Source: Kaistia algarum
GTDB taxonomy: Bacteria; Pseudomonadota; Alphaproteobacteria; Rhizobiales; Kaistiaceae
Assembly: GCF_026343945.1 (NCBI RefSeq)
Contig: NZ_JAPKNJ010000003.1
Coordinates: forward strand, 496,001 to 560,000
DNA length: 64,000 nucleotides
Direction of reading: 5' to 3'
Shown: piece after piece, positions 9,359 through 19,041 of the stretch
How the letters are laid out: the number at the start of each line of letters is the position of its first letter
Position numbering within the stretch: position 1 is the first letter of the stretch
Translations under genes and position numbers: made by a program
The notes under the pieces: model-generated
Databases searched by the model: none
Told to the model about the DNA's origin: nothing
The model's input: only the letters and a program-made list of their open reading frames with translations

Positions 9359-11092
9359 ATGACCATCAACCTGAAGATGCCGGACATTACTGAGCTGAAG
9401 CCCAAGATCACGGTCTTCGGGGTTGGCGGCGCTGGTGGCAACGCCGTCAACAATATGATCAGATCGGGCCTTGAAGGCGTCGAGTTCGTTTGCGCGAACA
9501 CCGACAGCCAGGCCCTTATGTCGTCTCGAGCCGAGCGACTGATCCAGATGGGCGTTGCCGTTACCGAGGGTCTCGGTGCCGGTTCCATGCCTGAAATCGG
9601 CCGCGCCGCCGCCGAGGAAGTCATTGACGAGATCAATGATCACCTTGCCGGCTCGCACATGGTGTTCGTGACCGCCGGCATGGGCGGCGGCACCGGCACG
9701 GGCGCAGCCCCGGTCATCGCCCGCACGGCCCGTTCGCACGGGATCCTGACCGTCGGCGTGGTGACGAAGCCGTTCCAGTTCGAGGGCGCGCGCCGCATGC
9801 GCGTTGCCGAGGCTGGTATCAAGGAACTGCAGGAGAGCGTCGATACGCTCATCGTCATTCCGAACCAGAATCTGTTCCGCATTGCCAACGACAAGACGAC
9901 CTTCGCGGACGCCTTCTCGATGGCCGACCAGGTTCTCTATTCGGGCGTCGCCTGCATCACCGATCTGATGGTCAAGGAAGGCCTGATCAATCTCGACTTC
10001 GCCGACGTTCGCTCGGTGATGCGCGAGATGGGCAAGGCGATGATGGGCACCGGCGAAGCCTCCGGCGACCGTCGCGCGATCATGGCGGCTGAAGCTGCGA
10101 TCGCCAATCCGCTGCTCGACGAGACGTCGATGCACGGCGCCCGCGGCTTGCTGATCTCGATCACGGGCGGCCGCGATCTGACGCTGTTCGAGGTCGACGA
10201 GGCGGCAACCCGCATCCGCGAGGAAGTGGATCCGGACGCCAACATCATCCTCGGCGCCACGTTCGAGGAGAGCCTCGAGGGCGTGATCCGCGTCTCGGTC
10301 GTCGCGACCGGCATCGATAGCGATGTCATCGAGGAGCACAATCCGAACGACCAGCGTATCGCCGAGCTGAACCAGCGTATGAAGGCCGCCGCGCAGGCAG
10401 CGGTCCAGCAGCCGGCGCCCCGCGCGCCGTCGATCAACACCGAAGTCCGCGCCGCGGCCCCGGCCCAGCAGCTCCGCCAGGCCGTCCAGAGCCAGCCGTC
10501 GGCTCGTGATCCTGGCGTCACCATCGCCCCGATGGCGCCGCAGGCCCCGGTCTCCTATGCCGAGGCCGAGCTGGATCACGAGTTCGACATGGTGCCGCAT
10601 CAGGCTCCGGTCGACGATCACGCTCCGGCACAGCACTTCATCCCGCCGGCAGCCGAGGCGCCTGCATCCACCCGGATGCCGCGCGTCGAGGACTTCCCCG
10701 CCGTCGCTCAGCGCGAGATCCATGCCGCTCGCGCCGAGGAGACGCATGAGGAAGATCGCGGTCCGATGAGCCTCCTGCGCCGTCTCGCCCATGTTGGCCT
10801 CGGCCGTCGCGAGGAGGAGGCGACCCAGCCGGCCCAGCCGCCGCTCGTTCGCGGCAATCCGCAGCCGCAGGGCGGCGCGCCGCGGACCCAGGTCCGTCCG
10901 CCGCAGGCCCCGGCCCAGGCCCCGCGTCAGCAGGGACAGGTTCGGCCGCAGGCTCCGATTCCGCAGCAGGAAGCGGCCTATCGCTCCCGGCAGCAGGAAC
11001 TCGACCAGCATGGCCGCGTGATGCCGCGCGATGCGCGTCACGAGGATGATCAGCTCGAAATCCCGGCGTTTCTCCGCCGGCAGGCCAACTGA
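9359..11092 (+). CDS. ftsZ: Cell division GTPase FtsZ
   Basis: FtsZ is the tubulin-like GTPase that forms the Z-ring. The ATG at 9359 is chosen because GACGAGGA lies just upstream and the protein then begins with a normal FtsZ N-terminus; the frame is open far upstream but only as antiparallel noise over ftsA. It is 577 residues long, much longer than the roughly 380 of E. coli. The order is GTPase core with [15 protein letters not shown], tubulin signature GGGTGTG (about 109-115), catalytic T7 loop NLDFADV (about 211-217), a long Pro/Gln/Ala-rich disordered linker (about 335-560) and the C-terminal FtsA-binding peptide [10 protein letters not shown]. Long linkers are usual in Rhizobiales. 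Confidence 0.97.
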   Translation: MTINLKMPDITELKPKITVFGVGGAGGNAVNNMIRSGLEGVEFVCANTDSQALMSSRAERLIQMGVAVTEGLGAGSMPEIGRAAAEEVIDEINDHLAGSHMVFVTAGMGGGTGTGAAPVIARTARSHGILTVGVVTKPFQFEGARRMRVAEAGIKELQESVDTLIVIPNQNLFRIANDKTTFADAFSMADQVLYSGVACITDLMVKEGLINLDFADVRSVMREMGKAMMGTGEASGDRRAIMAAEAAIANPLLDETSMHGARGLLISITGGRDLTLFEVDEAATRIREEVDPDANIILGATFEESLEGVIRVSVVATGIDSDVIEEHNPNDQRIAELNQRMKAAAQAAVQQPAPRAPSINTEVRAAAPAQQLRQAVQSQPSARDPGVTIAPMAPQAPVSYAEAELDHEFDMVPHQAPVDDHAPAQHFIPPAAEAPASTRMPRVEDFPAVAQREIHAARAEETHEEDRGPMSLLRRLAHVGLGRREEEATQPAQPPLVRGNPQPQGGAPRTQVRPPQAPAQAPRQQGQVRPQAPIPQQEAAYRSRQQELDQHGRVMPRDARHEDDQLEIPAFLRRQAN

Positions 11093-11111
11093 GCTGTCTT
11101 AGAAACTGCGA

Positions 11112-11150
11112 AGACCCGGTGCCGCTTGCGGCGCCGGGTCTCGTGCTATT
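11112..11150 (+). terminator. Terminator after ftsZ
   Basis: A stem of 12-14 bp (11112-11125 with 11128-11141; one G-T pair; apex about CTTG) starts 20 bases after the ftsZ stop. The tail CGTGCTATTT is only weakly U-rich. It likely ends most ddl-ftsQAZ transcription before lpxC. Confidence 0.7.
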
Positions 11151-11361
11151 TGGAGATATGCCGTTCGGGGATCCGGTTACACACGGTTAGAAAGCGTGAT
11201 TTGTTGACCGTGCTGCACCGCCGTATTCTCCAACTCAAGATGCTGTTGAATATGACGATTCGAGCGGTTGAGGGGGCACTCAGCTGGTCGTGTGTAAAGT
11301 CGGGGCATCGGTTCGGAGGCAATCAGGCCTTCGAGTTCTGTGTCTCAGGCGGGGCGAATTG

Positions 11362-12318
11362 ATGGCAAAGCAGCAGGGCACGGCTCAGACGACGTTGCGC
11401 GATGCTCTCGTCGTTTCGGGTATCGGCGTGCATAGCGGCAAGCCGGCCACGATGACCCTTAACCCCGCCGACGCCGATACGGGCATCGTGTTTCAGCGCG
11501 TCGACGCTTCGGGCGTCTCCACCGTTTCCATCCGCGCCACGATCGAACATCTTCACGCAACGGAATCCTGCACCACCATCGGGAAGATGGGATTGTCGGT
11601 AGCGACGATCGAGCATCTTCTGGCGACCTTCAGCGGTCTCGGCGTGGATAATGTGATCGTCGAGATCGACGGTTCGGAAGTGCCGATGATGGATGGTAGC
11701 GCCGCCGCATTCGTGTCGCTGCTGGATGGCACCGAAATCGTTTCGGTCGGTGCGCCGCGTCGTTTCATCAAGGTGCTGAAGCCGGTTCGCGTCGATCAGG
11801 GCTCTTCCTTCGCCGAGTTGCTGCCTTTTGACGGTCGCCGCTTCGAGATCGACATCGAGTTCGATTCGACGCTCATCGGCCGGCAGGGGTTCGTCGTCGA
11901 CCTGACACCGCATAATTTCCGCCGTGACCTCGCCCGTGCCCGTACCTTCGGCTTCCTCAAGGATGTCGAATTCTACATGTCGCGCGGATTGGCGCTGGGC
12001 TCGTCGCTGGAGAACACCGTCGTTCTGGGCGATGATCGCGTGCTCAATCCCGAGGGCCTGCGCTTCACGGACGAGTTCGTTCGCCACAAGACGCTCGATG
12101 CCGTCGGCGATCTCGCTTTGGCCGGCGCGCCTATCCTGGGCGCCTATCGTTCCTATCGCGGCGGTCACCGGCTCAATGCTCGGATGGTCGAGGCGCTGCT
12201 TGCCGATTCGGATGCTTGGACCTTCGTTGGTGACTTTGCCGAGTCGCGGCGTCAGCCGGTTCGTGCCGAGATTCCGGTTCGCCTGTCGGCTGCCGCCTTC
12301 GGTCCCGACAAGTCCTGA
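11362..12318 (+). CDS. lpxC: UDP-3-O-acyl-N-acetylglucosamine deacetylase
   Basis: LpxC is the zinc-dependent, committed step of lipid A synthesis. The ATG at 11362 (MAKQQGTAQTTLRDALVV) gives 318 residues; upstream in-frame starts would add an unrelated extension. The N-terminal fold has GIGVHSGKPATMTL; IEHLLATFSGLG (about 83-94) gives the first zinc histidine; HKTLDAVGDLAL (about 242-253) gives the other zinc ligands; GGHRLN (about 268-273) carries the catalytic histidine. A 220-base gap upstream, after the ftsZ terminator, should hold its own promoter, though I could not place it firmly. Confidence 0.96.
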   Translation: MAKQQGTAQTTLRDALVVSGIGVHSGKPATMTLNPADADTGIVFQRVDASGVSTVSIRATIEHLHATESCTTIGKMGLSVATIEHLLATFSGLGVDNVIVEIDGSEVPMMDGSAAAFVSLLDGTEIVSVGAPRRFIKVLKPVRVDQGSSFAELLPFDGRRFEIDIEFDSTLIGRQGFVVDLTPHNFRRDLARARTFGFLKDVEFYMSRGLALGSSLENTVVLGDDRVLNPEGLRFTDEFVRHKTLDAVGDLALAGAPILGAYRSYRGGHRLNARMVEALLADSDAWTFVGDFAESRRQPVRAEIPVRLSAAAFGPDKS

Positions 12319-12545
12319 CCCGCATCATCGGGCGCTGTCCGCTTGATCGTCAGCCGTTTTTCAACAGCTTTCCTTACTTTCGCCCGATCCCTGCGGCCTG
12401 CGCTGTTGGGATCGTACTGTCGCCATGAAAATGCGCCAATGCGCTGCCACGGCTGGTGACAGGATGATGCCGTTTGGTTACAGAGACGGCATTGCTTTGA
12501 CCCGTCGAGAGAGGCGAGGCCGGCTCTGCTGGCTCGAAGCTGCTG

Positions 12546-13418
12546 ATGATTGATGCCCGTGTCCTCCTGTCCGCGAAGCGCACTTCCCTCGGGCGGGCAG
12601 GTTCGGTCGCGCTTCGTGCGGCAATGATCGCGTCGTTCATTGCGCTGGCCGGCTGCAGCCTGTTTGGGAAAAAAGAGGTCGCCGACGAGCCGGATGTTCC
12701 GGCCGGCGAGCTCTATAATCAGGCGCTCTTCCTGATGGAGGAGGGCAAGATGAGGCAGGCCGTCACCCGCTTCGACGAGGTCGACAAGCAGCATCCCTAT
12801 ACGGAATGGGCGCGCAAGGCGCTCATCATGAGCGCGTTCACGAATTACCGTCTCGGCCGCTATGACGACAGCGTCGAGTCGGCGAAACGTTATTTGTCGC
12901 TCTACCCCTCCAGCCCGGACGCCGGCTATGCGCAGTACATGATCGGGCAGGCCTACTTCAAGCAGATCCCGGACGTGACGCGCGACCAGGAATCGACCCA
13001 GCGCGCGCTCGACGCGATGCAGCAGGTGATCGATCGCTATCCGAATTCCGAATATGTCGACGACGCGCAGAAGGCGATCCTCGTCGCCCGCGACCAGCTC
13101 GCCGGCAAGGAAATGCAGATCGGGCGCTATTATCTCGAGCGCAAGGAATATCCGGCGGCGATCAATCGCTTCAAGGTCGTGGTCCAGGAATATGCCAATA
13201 CGCGCCAGGTCGAGGAAGCGCTCTATCGGTTGACCACCGCCTATTACGCGATGGGCATCACGCAGGAAGCGCAGACCGCCGCCGCTGTGCTCGGGCATAA
13301 TTTCCCGGATTCGCAGTGGTACAAGGACGCCTACAAGCTGCTCCAGTCCGGTGGCCTCGAGCCGCAGGAGAACAAGAGCTCCTGGATCAGCAAGGCGTTC
13401 AGCTTCGTTACCGGCTGA
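12546..13418 (+). CDS. bamD: Outer membrane protein assembly lipoprotein BamD
   Basis: BamD (YfiO/ComL) is the essential lipoprotein of the BAM complex, which inserts beta-barrel proteins in the outer membrane. The 290 residues begin with a basic/hydrophobic signal ending in the lipobox LAGC (Cys about 37), followed by TPR-like helices such as [32 protein letters not shown] and [14 protein letters not shown] pairs. The ATG at 12546 is preferred; the later ATG at 12624 would leave too short a signal peptide. recN follows 14 bases downstream. The gene serves clients such as the autotransporter barrel encoded nearby. Confidence 0.94.
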   Translation: MIDARVLLSAKRTSLGRAGSVALRAAMIASFIALAGCSLFGKKEVADEPDVPAGELYNQALFLMEEGKMRQAVTRFDEVDKQHPYTEWARKALIMSAFTNYRLGRYDDSVESAKRYLSLYPSSPDAGYAQYMIGQAYFKQIPDVTRDQESTQRALDAMQQVIDRYPNSEYVDDAQKAILVARDQLAGKEMQIGRYYLERKEYPAAINRFKVVVQEYANTRQVEEALYRLTTAYYAMGITQEAQTAAAVLGHNFPDSQWYKDAYKLLQSGGLEPQENKSSWISKAFSFVTG

Positions 13419-13432
13419 CGGATCGGAGCGCG

Positions 13433-15100
13433 ATGCTCGCCGCGCTTTCCATACGCGATATCGTCCTCATCGACCGGCTGGAGATCGAGTTCTCCGGCGG
13501 GATGACGGCGCTCACCGGTGAGACTGGAGCGGGCAAGTCGATCCTGCTCGATGCGCTTTCGCTGGCGCTGGGCGGGCGAGGGGACGGGTCGCTGGTTCGT
13601 CATGGCGCCAGCCAGGGCCAGGTGACGGCGGTCTTTGATGTCGCCGCCGATCATGTCGTGCGCGGCATTCTCGAAGCGAATTCCATCGATAGCGACAACG
13701 AACTGATCCTGCGCCGCGTTCAGACAGGCGACGGACGGACGCGTGCCTTCGTCAACGATCAGCCTGTCGGCGTGGCGCTGCTGCGCGACATCGGCGCCAC
13801 GCTGGTCGAGATCCACGGCCAGCATGATGACCGAGCCCTGATCGATCCCACCGTGCACCGGCGCCTGCTCGATGCGTTCGGCCGTCTCGACGTCGAGACA
13901 ACCGCGGTTGCCGCTGCCCATGCTGCCTGGCGTGCCGCGGAGAGCGAGGTCGCAAAGCTTCGGCGGCGGATCGCATCGGCGCGAACCGAGGGTGACTATC
14001 TGCGCGCCTCGGTCGAGGAATTGTCGCGACTGTCGCCCCAGACCGGGGAAGAGACCGAGCTGGCGGAGCGGCGGCATCATCTGATGCAGGTCGAGAAGAT
14101 TGCCGGCGATCTCTCCGATGCGCATGAGACGATCGCCGGATCCACGTCGCCGGTGCCGTCGCTCGCCTCGCTGGCGCGCCGGCTGGAGCGCAAGCGCGAC
14201 CAGGCCGGCGGGCTGCTCGACGGCGTGGTGGAGGCGATCGACCGCGCGCTGGACGGGCTGGAGGAAGCCGAAACGCTGCTGGAGAGGAGCCTGCGCGAAA
14301 GCGCCTTCGATCCCAAGGAGTTGGAGCGTACCGAGGAACGGCTTTTCGCACTACGCGGCGCAGGCCGGAAGTTCGATGTTCCGGTCGAGAACCTCGCCGC
14401 GCTGCGCGAGAAGATGGAGGCCGATCTCGCAGCGCTTGAATCCGGCGAGGAACGGCTCGCGGCCCTCGAAAGCGCGGCCGAAGCCGCAAGGCGCGCCTTC
14501 GACGCCGTCGCGGCCGCGCTGTCCGCTCGCCGCCGACATGCCGCCGAGGAACTGGAAGCCCGCGTCGCCGAGGAACTGCCAGCCCTGAAGCTTGAGCGTG
14601 CCGCCTTCATCGTCCTGGTCGAGAGCGATCCGGAGGAGCGATTGGAAAGCGGGATCGACGCCGTCTCCTTCGTCGTGCGCACCAATCCGGGCACGCGGCC
14701 GGGCCCATTGATGAAGGTCGCTTCCGGCGGCGAGCTCTCGCGTTTCCTCCTCGCGATCAAGGTGGCGCTGGCCGATCGCGGTTCGGCGCCCACGCTCGTC
14801 TTCGACGAGATCGACACGGGCGTCGGCGGCGCCGTCGCTGAGGCGATCGGCAAGCGGCTCGCCCGCCTCGCCGAGCGCGTACAGGTCCTGTCGGTGACGC
14901 ATGCCCCGCAGGTCGCCGCCCGTGCCGGCCATCATTTCCTGATCGCCAAGTCGAGCCTGCCCGGCGAGGAGCGGGTCGCAACCGGCGTCAGCGTGCTCGG
15001 CGGCTCGGCCCGGCAGGAGGAGGTCGCGCGCATGCTCGCCGGTAGCGTCGTCACCGAAGAAGCGCGCGCGGCTGCTGCGCGGCTGATCGGCGGCGCATAG
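13433..15100 (+). CDS. recN: DNA repair protein RecN
   Basis: RecN is an SMC-like ATPase for double-strand break repair. The ATG at 13433 follows GGAG at about 13424 and yields 555 residues; a longer open frame overlapping bamD is not the real start. Walker A is GETGAGKS (29-36). A coiled-coil region spans about 160-400, then ASGGELSRFLLAIKVAL (ABC signature), LVFDEIDTGVGG (Walker B, about 452-463) and SVTHAPQVAARA (H-loop). I see no clear LexA box before it. The gene is convergent with the methyltransferase gene, only 11 bases away. Confidence 0.96.
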   Translation: MLAALSIRDIVLIDRLEIEFSGGMTALTGETGAGKSILLDALSLALGGRGDGSLVRHGASQGQVTAVFDVAADHVVRGILEANSIDSDNELILRRVQTGDGRTRAFVNDQPVGVALLRDIGATLVEIHGQHDDRALIDPTVHRRLLDAFGRLDVETTAVAAAHAAWRAAESEVAKLRRRIASARTEGDYLRASVEELSRLSPQTGEETELAERRHHLMQVEKIAGDLSDAHETIAGSTSPVPSLASLARRLERKRDQAGGLLDGVVEAIDRALDGLEEAETLLERSLRESAFDPKELERTEERLFALRGAGRKFDVPVENLAALREKMEADLAALESGEERLAALESAAEAARRAFDAVAAALSARRRHAAEELEARVAEELPALKLERAAFIVLVESDPEERLESGIDAVSFVVRTNPGTRPGPLMKVASGGELSRFLLAIKVALADRGSAPTLVFDEIDTGVGGAVAEAIGKRLARLAERVQVLSVTHAPQVAARAGHHFLIAKSSLPGEERVATGVSVLGGSARQEEVARMLAGSVVTEEARAAAARLIGGA

Positions 15101-15111
15101 GCTGCCCGAAG

Positions 15112-15864
15112 CTACCCTCGCCGCAGAATCTCAGCGCGGACCTTCAGAGTCTCCTGGCGACTGCCTTCGGGAAAGAAGGGCACGAGTGCTGTGAGAAGCT
15201 CGGCGCGGCACGCGTCGATACGGCTGCCGAGGATAGCGGGCGACGTCGTGGAGCGCGTGAGCGCTCGCTCGCACAGGGCTTGTGGTGTGATCGGCTGCGT
15301 GAATGTCGTCTCGATTTCACCCGCCGGCAGAAACGACGATCCGACGAACCAGTTTCCATAGATACGGTTCCAGTTTGTCGCGCCCTCGGCTGCCCAGGAA
15401 TGGACGATCCTTTCGAGGATATCGAGCCAGGGATTGCTGCCATCCTTCGCCGGCGAGCAGCCGCAGACCAGGATCGCGCCGTCGGGGAGCAGCAGTCGGT
15501 CGAGGACGGGCAGGCTCGTGGCCTTGTCCATCCAGTGCAGCGCGCGTCCGATGGTCACGAGATCGAAGCGACCGATATCTGCCGGAAGGTCTTCCGTCCG
15601 GCCGGCGAACAGTGGAAATTCCACATGCGCAGCCGTCGCGGCCTCGCGCGCGGCCGCCAGCATGGCCGGTTCCGGATCGACGCCGAGGATCGAGGCGACA
15701 AAAGGCCGGAAGCCCAGGGCGAGCATTCCCGGTCCCGTACCGAGGTCGATGAGCGCCTCGGAGCCCTGGAAGCCCAGTTGTCTGGCCACCGCGACAAAGA
15801 AGTTCGGCGGATAGGGTTCGCGATAAAGCGCGTAGGTCTCCGCCGTCGTTTCGAACCGTCCCAT
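15112..15864 (-). CDS. Class I SAM-dependent methyltransferase
   Basis: A 250-residue methyltransferase of the Rossmann class. Motif I is LIDLGTGPGMLAL (about 38-50) and the acidic end of strand 2 is LGVDPEPAML (about 60-69). Post-motif segments are GRFDLVTIGRALHWMD and LLPDGAILVCG. The N-terminus (TAETYALYREPYPP) resembles the Methyltransf_11/25 family whose substrates are mostly unknown. The substrate cannot be predicted from sequence. The gene is alone on the minus strand and convergent with recN. It may be accessory cargo between the dcw genes and aceA. Confidence 0.85.
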   Translation of the reverse strand: MGRFETTAETYALYREPYPPNFFVAVARQLGFQGSEALIDLGTGPGMLALGFRPFVASILGVDPEPAMLAAAREAATAAHVEFPLFAGRTEDLPADIGRFDLVTIGRALHWMDKATSLPVLDRLLLPDGAILVCGCSPAKDGSNPWLDILERIVHSWAAEGATNWNRIYGNWFVGSSFLPAGEIETTFTQPITPQALCERALTRSTTSPAILGSRIDACRAELLTALVPFFPEGSRQETLKVRAEILRRG

Positions 15865-16183
15865 TGTCGCGTCCTTATCTCCATCTGGGACAGTCCTGGC
15901 TCAGGCCCGCGACCAAAGCGTGACGGCGCGGCGGATCTCGAGGATTTCATGATTCATCACGAAATATACGTCGCCAAAGATAACGTCGGTTGATCATAAG
16001 GCGGCCGTGTAATATCAACTGGTCTGATTGACATCGCTTTCTTCCTCGTTGTGATAGCCGTCACGGAACCGTCCGGTTTTTCGGCGTAGGAAGGACTTGG
16101 TACCGTGGGAGGCGGCGCCGTTGCGCCCGGTCGGTCCAGGACGAAGGGCCATTCTGCCATTCGTGAGAAAATTGAGAGCGTTG
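15865..16183. other. Divergent intergenic region (methyltransferase / MFS pump)
   Basis: This 319-base gap separates two divergent genes and should hold both promoters. It is A/T-rich in the middle (about 15945-16040). It contains TCAACTGGTCTGA (16015-16027) followed by TGACATCGC (16029-16037); the same two words occur at 18892-18904 and 18916-18924 by the regulator gene next to aceA. No RNA gene was recognised. An in-frame ATG at 16097 would extend the pump, but the extra residues look non-coding. Confidence 0.5.
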
Positions 16184-17449
16184 ATGTCCATCCTCACCGC
16201 GGGCTCCACCGAGCGCGAAGCCCCGTCGCCGTCCTTCTTCGAATTTGTGCTGATGATCGCCTTCATGATGGCGCTCGGCTCGATGTCGATCGACAATCTG
16301 CTGCCGGCCTTCGACCCGATCGCTGCCGACTATGGCCTCTCGTCCGTGAATGAGGTGCAGCTCATTCTGACGGTCTACATGGTCGGCTTCGGTGTGATGC
16401 AGCTGTTCTACGGGCCGATTTCGGACGTCATCGGCCGGCGCCCGACGCTGATGATCGGGCTGGTCATCTTCGCCATCGGCAGTTTCATCGCGCTGTTCGC
16501 GCCCACCTTCGAGGTCCTGCTGTTCGCCCGGGCTATCCAGGGGATGGGAGCGGCGGCGACGCGCATCCTTTCCGTTGCCATCGTGCGAGACCGCTTCCAT
16601 GGCCGTGAGATGGCGCGGGTCATGTCGATCGTCATGATGATCTTCCTGATCGTGCCGGTGTTCGCTCCCTCGATCGGCAGCTTCTTCCTGCTGTTCGGAA
16701 GCTGGCATGTCATCTTCGTCTCGATGCTCGTCATGGCGCTGGCGCTCGCCATCTGGTTCGGCCGCCGCATGCCGGAGACGCTGCATCCCGAATATCGCAT
16801 GCCATTTTCTTTGAAGCGCATTGGCGCTGGCGCTATGCGCTGTGTCACGCTCAGGGCAACGTTCGGCTATGCCACCGCCATGGCGCTCATGTATGGCGCG
16901 CTCATGGGATATATCGCCTCCTCGCAGCAGATCTTCGAGACGGATGTCTATGGTCTCGGGCTGCTCTTTCCGGCCGTCTTCGGATCGATCGCGGCCGTGA
17001 TGGGCGTGGCCGCCTATATGAATTCTAAGCTTGTCCGCCGGCTGGGCATGCGGCGTCTGTCGCATGCCGGTGTCTGCGGCTATCTCGTCTTTGCGTTCGC
17101 GCTGGTGGCGATGGCTGTTGTCTATGACGGCAAGCCGCCGCTGTTCCTCTTCATCCTTGGATTGGCTGGCTGCCAGTTCCTGTTCAGCCTTGCGATGCCG
17201 AATTTCAACACGATGGCGATGGAACCGCTCGGTGACGTCGCCGGCACGGCCTCGTCCGTCATCGGCGCTTATACGACGCTCGGCGGTTCCCTGATCGGCA
17301 TGGTGATCAGCCAGAGCTTCAACGGTACGGTATTGCCCTTGTCGATCGGCTTCCTCGTCATGGGACTATTGGCATTCGCCCTTGTGCTCTGGACCGAGAA
17401 GGGGCGTCTTTTCCGCCCGCACAATCCCGACCCGCTGCCCGTCAAGTAG
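16184..17449 (+). CDS. Bcr/CflA family multidrug efflux MFS transporter
   Basis: A 421-residue, 12-helix inner-membrane drug/proton antiporter of the major facilitator superfamily. Helix 1 begins at FEFVLMIAFMMALGSMSIDN; the MFS motif A loop reads GPISDVIGRRPTL; the Bcr/CflA-type segment RAIQGMGAAATRILSVAIVR follows. The ATG at 16184 has GAGAG just before it; an ATG at 16097 in the same frame would add 29 arginine-rich residues unlike the family. The substrate is not predictable. It ends 6 bases from the convergent regulator gene. A second member of this family lies at 48693-49910. Confidence 0.9.
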   Translation: MSILTAGSTEREAPSPSFFEFVLMIAFMMALGSMSIDNLLPAFDPIAADYGLSSVNEVQLILTVYMVGFGVMQLFYGPISDVIGRRPTLMIGLVIFAIGSFIALFAPTFEVLLFARAIQGMGAAATRILSVAIVRDRFHGREMARVMSIVMMIFLIVPVFAPSIGSFFLLFGSWHVIFVSMLVMALALAIWFGRRMPETLHPEYRMPFSLKRIGAGAMRCVTLRATFGYATAMALMYGALMGYIASSQQIFETDVYGLGLLFPAVFGSIAAVMGVAAYMNSKLVRRLGMRRLSHAGVCGYLVFAFALVAMAVVYDGKPPLFLFILGLAGCQFLFSLAMPNFNTMAMEPLGDVAGTASSVIGAYTTLGGSLIGMVISQSFNGTVLPLSIGFLVMGLLAFALVLWTEKGRLFRPHNPDPLPVK

Positions 17450-17455
17450 CGGAAT

Positions 17456-18880
17456 TCAGGCCTCGGCCTCGCGCCGGCGCCTGGGGTCGAAACGGAACGG
17501 GACATTGCCGCGGATCCATTCGTCGATAAGGATCGGCCGCGCCGCCGGAGGCTCTGCCCGCTGCACGCAATCGGTGCGCTCGCAGAGCCGGCAGTTCGTC
17601 CCGATTGGAATCGGCTCGTCGGCGTGACCGTCCGCATAGGCAAGGCGCGCGGCATATTTCATCTCGCAAACGAGTCCTATGGCGAAGCGCGCCTCCCTCC
17701 TCGGCAGGGGTTGCGGCGTGCCGGCAACCGCCGAGGCGACCGAAAAGAAGCGGCTCCCATCCGGCATTTCCAGTTGCTGCGTCAGGATCGTGCTCGGCGT
17801 GCGGAACGTCTCGTGCAGATTCCAGAGCGGACAGGTGCCGCCATAGCGCGAGAGATGGAAGCGTCCGGAAGCGTGGCGCTTCGAGACATTGCCGGCGTCG
17901 TCGACCCGGATCATGAAGAAGGGCACGCCCTTGGCGCTCGGCCGTTGCAGCGTCGTCAGCCGGTGGCAGACCTGTTCGAAGCTGGCGCCAAATCGGCGCC
18001 CGAGCATGGCGATGTCGTAGCGCGACGATTCGGCCGCCGCGAAGAAACGGCCATAGGGCATCAGCACGGCCCCGGCGAAATAATTCGCGAGGAAGACGCG
18101 GAACATGCGCCGCGCGGTCGGGTCGATAAGCGCGCTTGCCTCCACGGCCGCGTCCAGCGCCGCCGCCTGTTCCAACGTGGCGAGTTGGAACGCCGCGCCG
18201 AAGGTGCGGCCCGAGGCTCCCAGCATTTCGGAAAGCAGCAGATGGCGGCGGTGGCGGTCGAAGCGGCGTAGCGCCCCGGTCATCACTTCGGACGGAACCA
18301 CGCGGACGCGCACGCCATGCCGCGCCTGGAGGCGGGCGGCAAGGGCGGCGAAGAGGTCGGCGCCGGGCTCGCCCAATTCGGCGGCGAGCGTCTCGGCGGC
18401 CTCGTCGAGTTCGGGGAAATAGTTGCGGGCCGTCTCGATGGCGCTTCGGACCGCTTCCACCGGTTCGAAGGCCGGCACGGCCACGATGCCGTCCTCCGGG
18501 CCGCGCTGCGTCTGCTGATAGGCCTGGTAGAGCCGCTGCATGGCTAGCGCCAGGGAAGGACAGGTCTCGACGAGGTCGCGCATTTCCTGCGCTGGCACGG
18601 CGAGATCCTGGAAGATCGGATCGCGCATCAACTCGCTGACCTCGGCCAGGCTGCGGTCGTCCTCGCCGGTGGCCAGCATCTTGACGTCGAGGTCGTAGAC
18701 ATCGGCGAGGCGGATGAGGATCTGCGCCGAGACGGGGCGCTGGTTGCGTTCCATCAGATTGACGTAGCTCGGCGAGATGCCGAGGTCCTCGGCCATCTTG
18801 GTCTGGTTAAGGCCAAGATCGCGACGGAGCCGCCGTAGCTTCGGGCCTATGAACAGCTTCTTCTCGATGTCGTTTGTCAT
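17456..18880 (-). CDS. XRE-family regulator with DUF2083 domain (ScfR/RamB-like)
   Basis: A cytoplasmic DNA-binding regulator, divergent from aceA. The N-terminal HTH_3 domain reads LRRLRRDLGLNQTKMAEDLG and SPSYVNLMERNQRP. The middle is an IrrE/ImmA-like DUF955 region, and the C-terminal DUF2083 part ends with a cysteine cluster (NCRLCERTDCVQ) that may bind a metal or sense redox. Relatives (RamB, PrpR, ScfR) control isocitrate lyase and acetate/propionate genes, sensing short-chain acyl-CoA. Position beside aceA supports that role here. The ATG at 18880 (474 residues) is preferred; a TTG at 18895 would add five residues. Control of aceA is inference. Confidence 0.88.
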   Translation of the reverse strand: MTNDIEKKLFIGPKLRRLRRDLGLNQTKMAEDLGISPSYVNLMERNQRPVSAQILIRLADVYDLDVKMLATGEDDRSLAEVSELMRDPIFQDLAVPAQEMRDLVETCPSLALAMQRLYQAYQQTQRGPEDGIVAVPAFEPVEAVRSAIETARNYFPELDEAAETLAAELGEPGADLFAALAARLQARHGVRVRVVPSEVMTGALRRFDRHRRHLLLSEMLGASGRTFGAAFQLATLEQAAALDAAVEASALIDPTARRMFRVFLANYFAGAVLMPYGRFFAAAESSRYDIAMLGRRFGASFEQVCHRLTTLQRPSAKGVPFFMIRVDDAGNVSKRHASGRFHLSRYGGTCPLWNLHETFRTPSTILTQQLEMPDGSRFFSVASAVAGTPQPLPRREARFAIGLVCEMKYAARLAYADGHADEPIPIGTNCRLCERTDCVQRAEPPAARPILIDEWIRGNVPFRFDPRRRREAEA

Positions 18881-19001
18881 GATTTTACAATTCAACTGGT
18901 CTGACGGTCACAGCCTGACATCGCATCCCGAATTGCCGAGAAACTCATTGTTTCAGCGTCGTCTATTCGGCTAATTGATCCTGTCAACGGCATTACAGAG
19001 G

Positions 19002-19016
19002 CATTGCGAGGCAATG
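19002..19016. promoter_or_regulatory. Palindrome upstream of aceA, candidate operator
   Basis: CATTGC-GAG-GCAATG is a perfect 6-bp inverted repeat with a 3-base spacer, 25 bases before the aceA start and in the region shared with the divergent ScfR/RamB-like regulator. RamB-type regulators bind TTTGC/GCAAA-like sequences, so the half-site is similar. Binding is not shown. Confidence 0.4.
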
Positions 19017-19041
19017 TCAAACGTTGACACGGAGAGGACCC

